NCBI GenBank assembly: GCA_947179485.1
Contig: CAMXBY010000030.1
Span: 1-64,000, forward strand
Direction: 5' to 3'
Origin: Allacma fusca
Taxonomy: Eukaryota > Arthropoda > Collembola > Symphypleona > Sminthuridae
DNA length: 64,000 nt
The translations under genes were made by a program, and so were the position numbers. Every line of letters begins with the position of its first letter. Within the stretch, counting starts at the first letter, position 1. The notes below the pieces were generated by a model. The model was given only the letters and a program-made list of their open reading frames with translations. It did no database searches and had not been told where the DNA came from. Below are positions 59,681-64,000 of this stretch, piece after piece.

Positions 59681-62476
59681 GCCTAATTAGGGGCATTTAT
59701 ATTCATTTAAAAATATTTTGAGATAAATTTCCCGAATGTTTTGTAACATTCTTGCATTCCGGAAGAATCAACATGGAGTGAACGCCTGGTGTTGTTCAGT
59801 CCCCATTGGAATAATTGTCACATATAATTTAAACTGTATAAATTATTAAGCGGGTGAGGAGCACCAAATAGTTATGTGGTGTGAAAGCGAAACCTTAAAC
59901 ATACCACGTAATTATCATTTTTTAAATCAGCATCGTCTCTTTGGTACGCAATGTGTTTGACCCGGCATGTTTCTAACTGCCTGCAGGATATGCGTAATTT
60001 ATTTCAATTTTAATTAAATTCAATTTTATTGATTTTGATCCACTTTATTTTCGAGTAAATTAAGTTCCAGTTACGATAATTATCTCTTGCTGGTATTTAA
60101 TTCACATGAGTTAATATTTCTAATTGTATTAATTCCGGTTACATTCCATCAATAAAATATAACAATGAAGATAGGAGTAAATCGTCTCTCCAAACTGAAT
60201 TTAATGTTACAGGAAATTATAAAAACCTACATTGTGAAGCGGATTTTGAAAAAAGCAACGTGATATTTGTTGTTAAAATTTTTATTTAAGTCCAAGTAAT
60301 GAACGTTTTAGTTTAGTTTTCCTCTTTTACTCCTCAATTGTAACGACTTTGGTAGAACTTATAGCCTAGTAGAACAATTTAGTATGAAGTTAGATTTCTG
60401 ACAAAACAAACGAGAAACTTAAATTAGAAAATTAAAAACTCAAATTCTGTCTATAAGTTTTTGTAAAAATTAGAATGATTTAAACTGGTTTGAAAGCTTC
60501 AATTCTAAAACAAATCAATTTCGAGAATCTCAAAGAGAAATACTTTCGAAGGGTAAATTAAATTTTTTGTAAGACGGTTTCCCTTTTTCTGGTTTAATGA
60601 GAGACCAAATTTTGTGGAATTTGGGGCATTTACAAACTATTACAATCATCAATTATTAATTGTCGTGTACAATTTTCAATTAGCTTATTTCAAATGCTTA
60701 ATAATGTATTACCCTGAATTATTCATTACCTTTGGTTTCAATGACATTCTTGCTAAGAAGAAATACATTGAGTGGCGTCTAAACAGTATTTGTCTTAAAT
60801 TTGTTTATTTTTAAAAAGCATAATTGACACCAGTCACATGTTTTTAGCTCTGTGAAAAAAAGATACTTCTTTCAAAATTTTCACAACAAATTAAAACGCT
60901 ATTGCTGGAAACTTTAAATACAATAGCAAATCACTATTTTGACATTTATCTTCCTGCCCAGAAACAACACACATTAGTCAAACATCAACTGTTTTCATCT
61001 AATTATTGAAAAATAATTAATTTCATTCGCATTTAGAATTTTTATAAAAGATAAATTAAAATTATTATTATTCACAAGTGAGTTGCATATTTTTAGGATA
61101 ATGGGTTCCCAAGCTTCATTGAGCATGTTGATGATATTATTGATGATTGGTTCCATGTAATTTTGTTTGCATTCTCATTCTCTCTGAATTGAGCCAGGAA
61201 AAGAAAAATGTTATTAGTGTCGATTTTTAACATGACAACTTCTTACTGCATTTAGCATGAGAAATTTGGGTAAGACATTTTAAATTTCGACCTCCAACCA
61301 AACCAAAGTGAGGTGGGAAGAACGTTTACGAGTGTAGGTATACATTGGTCCATATACTTAACAACTTAACCTCGCTGAATTCTCACCCCTATCGTAAGTG
61401 AACATGCCCTGAAGTTTGCTAATTACTTATCTGATTTGCTAATAAATTTCAAAAAATCCAATTTAAAAATCCTATTGATTTGGGAGATATGATTGTGAAT
61501 TTGCCATAAAATAATTGGGCCGGAAATATTTGTTCGACTTTTTACTTCACCCCATGGGAAAAATAATTTCAATTGGGAACCAGAGGATTTTCAGAATATT
61601 TTAAAAAGCTAAGTTCCGTGGTTAAAACATTTTCAAATATATGTAATTCGACATGTAATTGTGGATACAGGATGAATTTCCATATTTTGATCAAAATCGG
61701 ATGCGGGATTTAAAATGATGCTAACCCTCGCAAAATCCGTTAACGGAAGTTTTATTAACTGTAAATATTTTTCTGGGTGATTTCTAAACGTTGGATCTAC
61801 TGATAAAACATATTTTCCTCCGATTTCGATATCGACGTCGTATAATGTACTTTAGGTGGCTAGGCAAGAAGCTGGAGAATAGGTATATACGTTGGCGCCG
61901 AATCAAAAGTATTTTCGCATTTTTTGTTTCCATTCTGACAAAATAAATTATACTTCAAAAGTACTGATTTTTAGAGCTGCGCAAAATACCTGGTCTATGC
62001 CTCGAAAATGCCTTAGAAACAAAGTAAAAATAGATCTTTTAACTCGAATGGTTATTATTTTGAGTGAATTTTCCCACACATATAGTAATGTAAACGGAAT
62101 TATTTTTGCCATTGTAGTTTTTAATTGACAATTATTATTATACCTTCCAAAGGATTATTAACGCTTGAGTAATTTATCCCGCTGGCTACATTATTATAAA
62201 GATGTACGTTAAACCAGCGTTATACTCGATATCCGATGTTAACAGTTTGTACTTAATTATCGCAACATGTGCACCAGTAGAATGTCTTGTGTGGCGTTAG
62301 TGTTGAAACATTTGGAAAAAATTCCACAGGACAGTTATAACTAGTAATTTTATTAAAAATAAAACCTCCAGCAATATATTTCATTTCTCGTATTTTCCAG
62401 ACAGATGTCATTTACTGCTAGATTGTAGGGAATAGACTAGAGCACGATATTTTTTTCGGGGTATTTGTCATCACAT
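59681..62476 (+). repeat. long mosaic copy: epsilon, beta and eta blocks
   Basis: 59700-59770 matches 27480-27550 and 31145. Block epsilon is at 59870-60120 and is uninterrupted. 60500-60620 matches 31410-31510. Block beta is at 61395-61720. 61800-62476 matches 32700-33222, including TGTGTGGCGTTAGTGTTG and GTATTTGTCATCACAT. No gene is supported. Confidence 0.6.
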
Positions 62477-63194
62477 GATACACACACTACAATTGGTAGC
62501 GTTCAAAAGGAAAAAGGAAAAGATGGAGCAGAGGTCAGTATACGGTTACTAGTTGATCCACCGTGTACCGACATTGACCCCACCAACCGTAAAGGTCATT
62601 GGCAAGAGGAGAGAGCATGAGAAGATGGAAATGATTGGCGAGAGGGGAGAAAAGCCGAAGCGAGAGGAGAGCGAGGCGCAAGGGAAGGAGCGAGAGCAGG
62701 AGTCGACGTGGAGCAGCGAGACGAGAGAGAACGAGCAGTTATATAATAATTACATGTATTTTGCGAGTGTGGAAGTTATTGTTGTAAAACTGGTGTAATT
62801 TGGAATTGAGTATTAATTGTTGAAGTTAGTTAATTTTGCCAGCTCTAGTAAAGTACGGGCTATAATTACATGTGTTGTTTGGACTTGAAATTAGTAGTTG
62901 TGCAATGCTAGCAGTAAGAAAACGGCAAAACTGACACTACATACATAGCTCACAATAGCAAAGCATATACCATCAGAATTTACACCTAAACGCTAAAACA
63001 TAACACCGAAAGCTAATGTGAAGTAAATTGCACAATTTAACCTGCTCAATCTGAACTCGCTAAAGTGACTTTCCCAACTAGAGATTACGGGAAAATTACA
63101 GAAAAGTCACAAACCCCAAGAAAACGTTAGTGTTGATGTTAAACGGGAGCTATTGAAGGAGGGTTTCGTTGTTGACCCTTGACCCGCAATAACA
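62477..63194. mobile_element. 718-bp insertion with 16-bp target duplication
   Basis: GTATTTGTCATCACAT (62461-62476) and GTATTTGTCAACACAT (63195-63210) flank it, one mismatch; the uninterrupted site is at 33207-33222. The inserted DNA begins GATACACACACTAC and ends CCCGCAATAACA. Its first part (62500-62740) is purine-rich and less AT-rich than its flanks, with an 81-codon frame (62553-62798) rich in Glu, Lys and Arg. There is no poly-A tail or inverted repeat. A long duplication fits retrotransposition, but the element type is unknown. Confidence 0.6.
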
Positions 63195-63210
63195 GTATTT
63201 GTCAACACAT

Positions 63211-63655
63211 CCACCGGAAATTTAAGATGAAGTAAATTTGAACTTAAATCCAAGTTTTTGTATGTACAGCCAATAAATTTCGTTCTTAAGTGTTACAAGC
63301 ATATCATGTTAGTAGTTTAACACCACCTGCAATTGTACTTAAAAAATGTGCAATTGAGTGACCTATAAAACTTTGAATGAATAGTTTTGCAGCAAATGTT
63401 TTTCAAATTTTGTATTATCGATCCAACATTTTTTGTAGGCAATGTACATTATTTTTGATAACCAAACGTTTTTCCAAAATTTGCTTCGACGCTTATTTGT
63501 ACAAAATGTAGAGGTTTTCTGACGAGTTCCATAGATCCCTACTTGGAAAGTTATAGGCATGGCCTGCAAGAACAGAAAGCAAGTCTGGGGAAATTTTATC
63601 TAAAGGAGCTGACAACAGTAAAATAGAATTTATGATAGCCTAGCTAGTGTTTCTG
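63211..63655. repeat. mosaic remnant, no gene
   Basis: 63211-63310 continues the sequence after 33222 (CAAGTTTTTGTATGTACAGC, TCGTTCTTAAGTGTTAC). Beyond that nothing is identified. Confidence 0.5.
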
Positions 63656-63915
63656 TCGGTGCAAGTTTTGGGAATAACCGAACTTGCAATTACAATTATA
63701 ATTGATAATGCAAGTACTGATAATGCCGTAACTGGTACTTGCTAAAATGTGGCAATTTAATTATGCAAAAATAATGCCGAAGTTGAACTTGCAATTATTT
63801 CATAAGTTACTTGTAGTTGGTAAGGCAATAATTGCAAAAACATTTGGAAGTAATTGCACGGATAAGTACAATTGCAAGTGCAATTGCAATTTGTAATTGC
63901 AAGTTAACTGATACA
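63656..63915. repeat. AATTGCAAGT-rich transposon-like segment
   Basis: TTGCAAGT, AATTGCAA and ACTTGCAA motifs occur about fifteen times. The motif is shared with the subterminal parts of the hAT at 36592-37873 (CTTGCAATTTACCCG and similar), so this may be an end of a related element. Confidence 0.45.
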
Positions 63916-63920
63916 CAGTA

Positions 63921-64000
63921 TAAATCGTCGGCGAAGAGACAAAATCATCTGTTCATTTTTGATTGGTAGCAAGATGGTATACATGCTGTTTCACTAAATT
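63921..64000 (+). mobile_element. partial second copy of the 352-bp foldback family
   Basis: ATAAATCGTCGGCGAAGAG, AGCAAGATGGTATACATGC and TTTCACTAAA follow each other as in 53646-53790. The copy is cut by the window edge. Confidence 0.7.

Noticed and set aside
62553..62798. Host gene for an 81-residue Glu/Lys/Arg-rich protein
   Set aside because: The composition simply reflects a purine-rich tract inside an insertion, with no recognisable domain and no splice context.

Overview
This is a eukaryotic, very AT-rich, intron-bearing and transposon-dense window. Nothing in it looks bacterial. The metazoan-type elongator tRNA-Met, the spliced genes with GT-AG introns of 60-130 bases, the hAT and pogo-like elements, an APE-type LINE and a BEN-domain gene suggest an invertebrate animal, most likely an arthropod. 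The species cannot be named from the sequence. I see no ordinary host gene that I can identify; nearly everything is mobile or repetitive DNA.

Layout. (1) 1-1.7 kb: short repeats, a small inverted-repeat MITE-like element, and a few copies of a 39-bp tandem unit. (2) 1.7-7.3 kb: an apparently intact two-gene DNA transposon. A TNP2/CACTA-like transposase (minus strand, four exons, 820 aa) and a BEN-domain protein (plus strand, seven exons, 334 aa) diverge from a common ~500-bp promoter region. The element is edged by GTGCAC-rich subterminal repeats and a 9-bp inverted repeat, and a 39-bp unit lies on both flanks. This is the best candidate for a working system in the window. (3) 7.6-63.3 kb: a mosaic of old, diverged copies of one or a few large AT-rich repeats, in both orientations, with no recognisable protein. 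The same blocks return three to nine times, and many carry a GTGGCGT-type box. (4) 13.28-21.24 kb: a ~7.95-kb satellite, about 330 copies of a 24-bp unit, homogeneous in the middle and divergent at the edges, with higher-order footprints.

Nested in the mosaic are younger insertions, several of which can be delimited because an uninterrupted paralogous copy of the target survives elsewhere in the window. They are four hAT elements with 8-bp target duplications (8789-9967, 26118-26532, 36592-37873, 51413-52296), a GC-richer element with perfect 20-bp inverted repeats (26059-27325) that hosts one of those hATs, an element with 22-bp inverted repeats filled by a GGTAGGG-type minisatellite (48188-49149), a 352-bp foldback (53641-53992) with a second partial copy at the window end, an internally deleted LINE (54019-56599), a degenerate C2H2 zinc-finger exon (57312-57714), an unidentified three-exon chain on the minus strand (58328-59017), and a 718-bp insertion with a 16-bp target duplication (62477-63194). 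A single tRNA-Met gene (28229-28301, minus) is the only RNA gene seen.

How it fits together. The only genes that plausibly cooperate are the transposase and the BEN protein. By analogy with plant CACTA elements (TNPD plus the subterminal-repeat-binding TNPA), the BEN protein may be the DNA-binding accessory factor; this is inference. All identity statements are by eye; no database search was possible.
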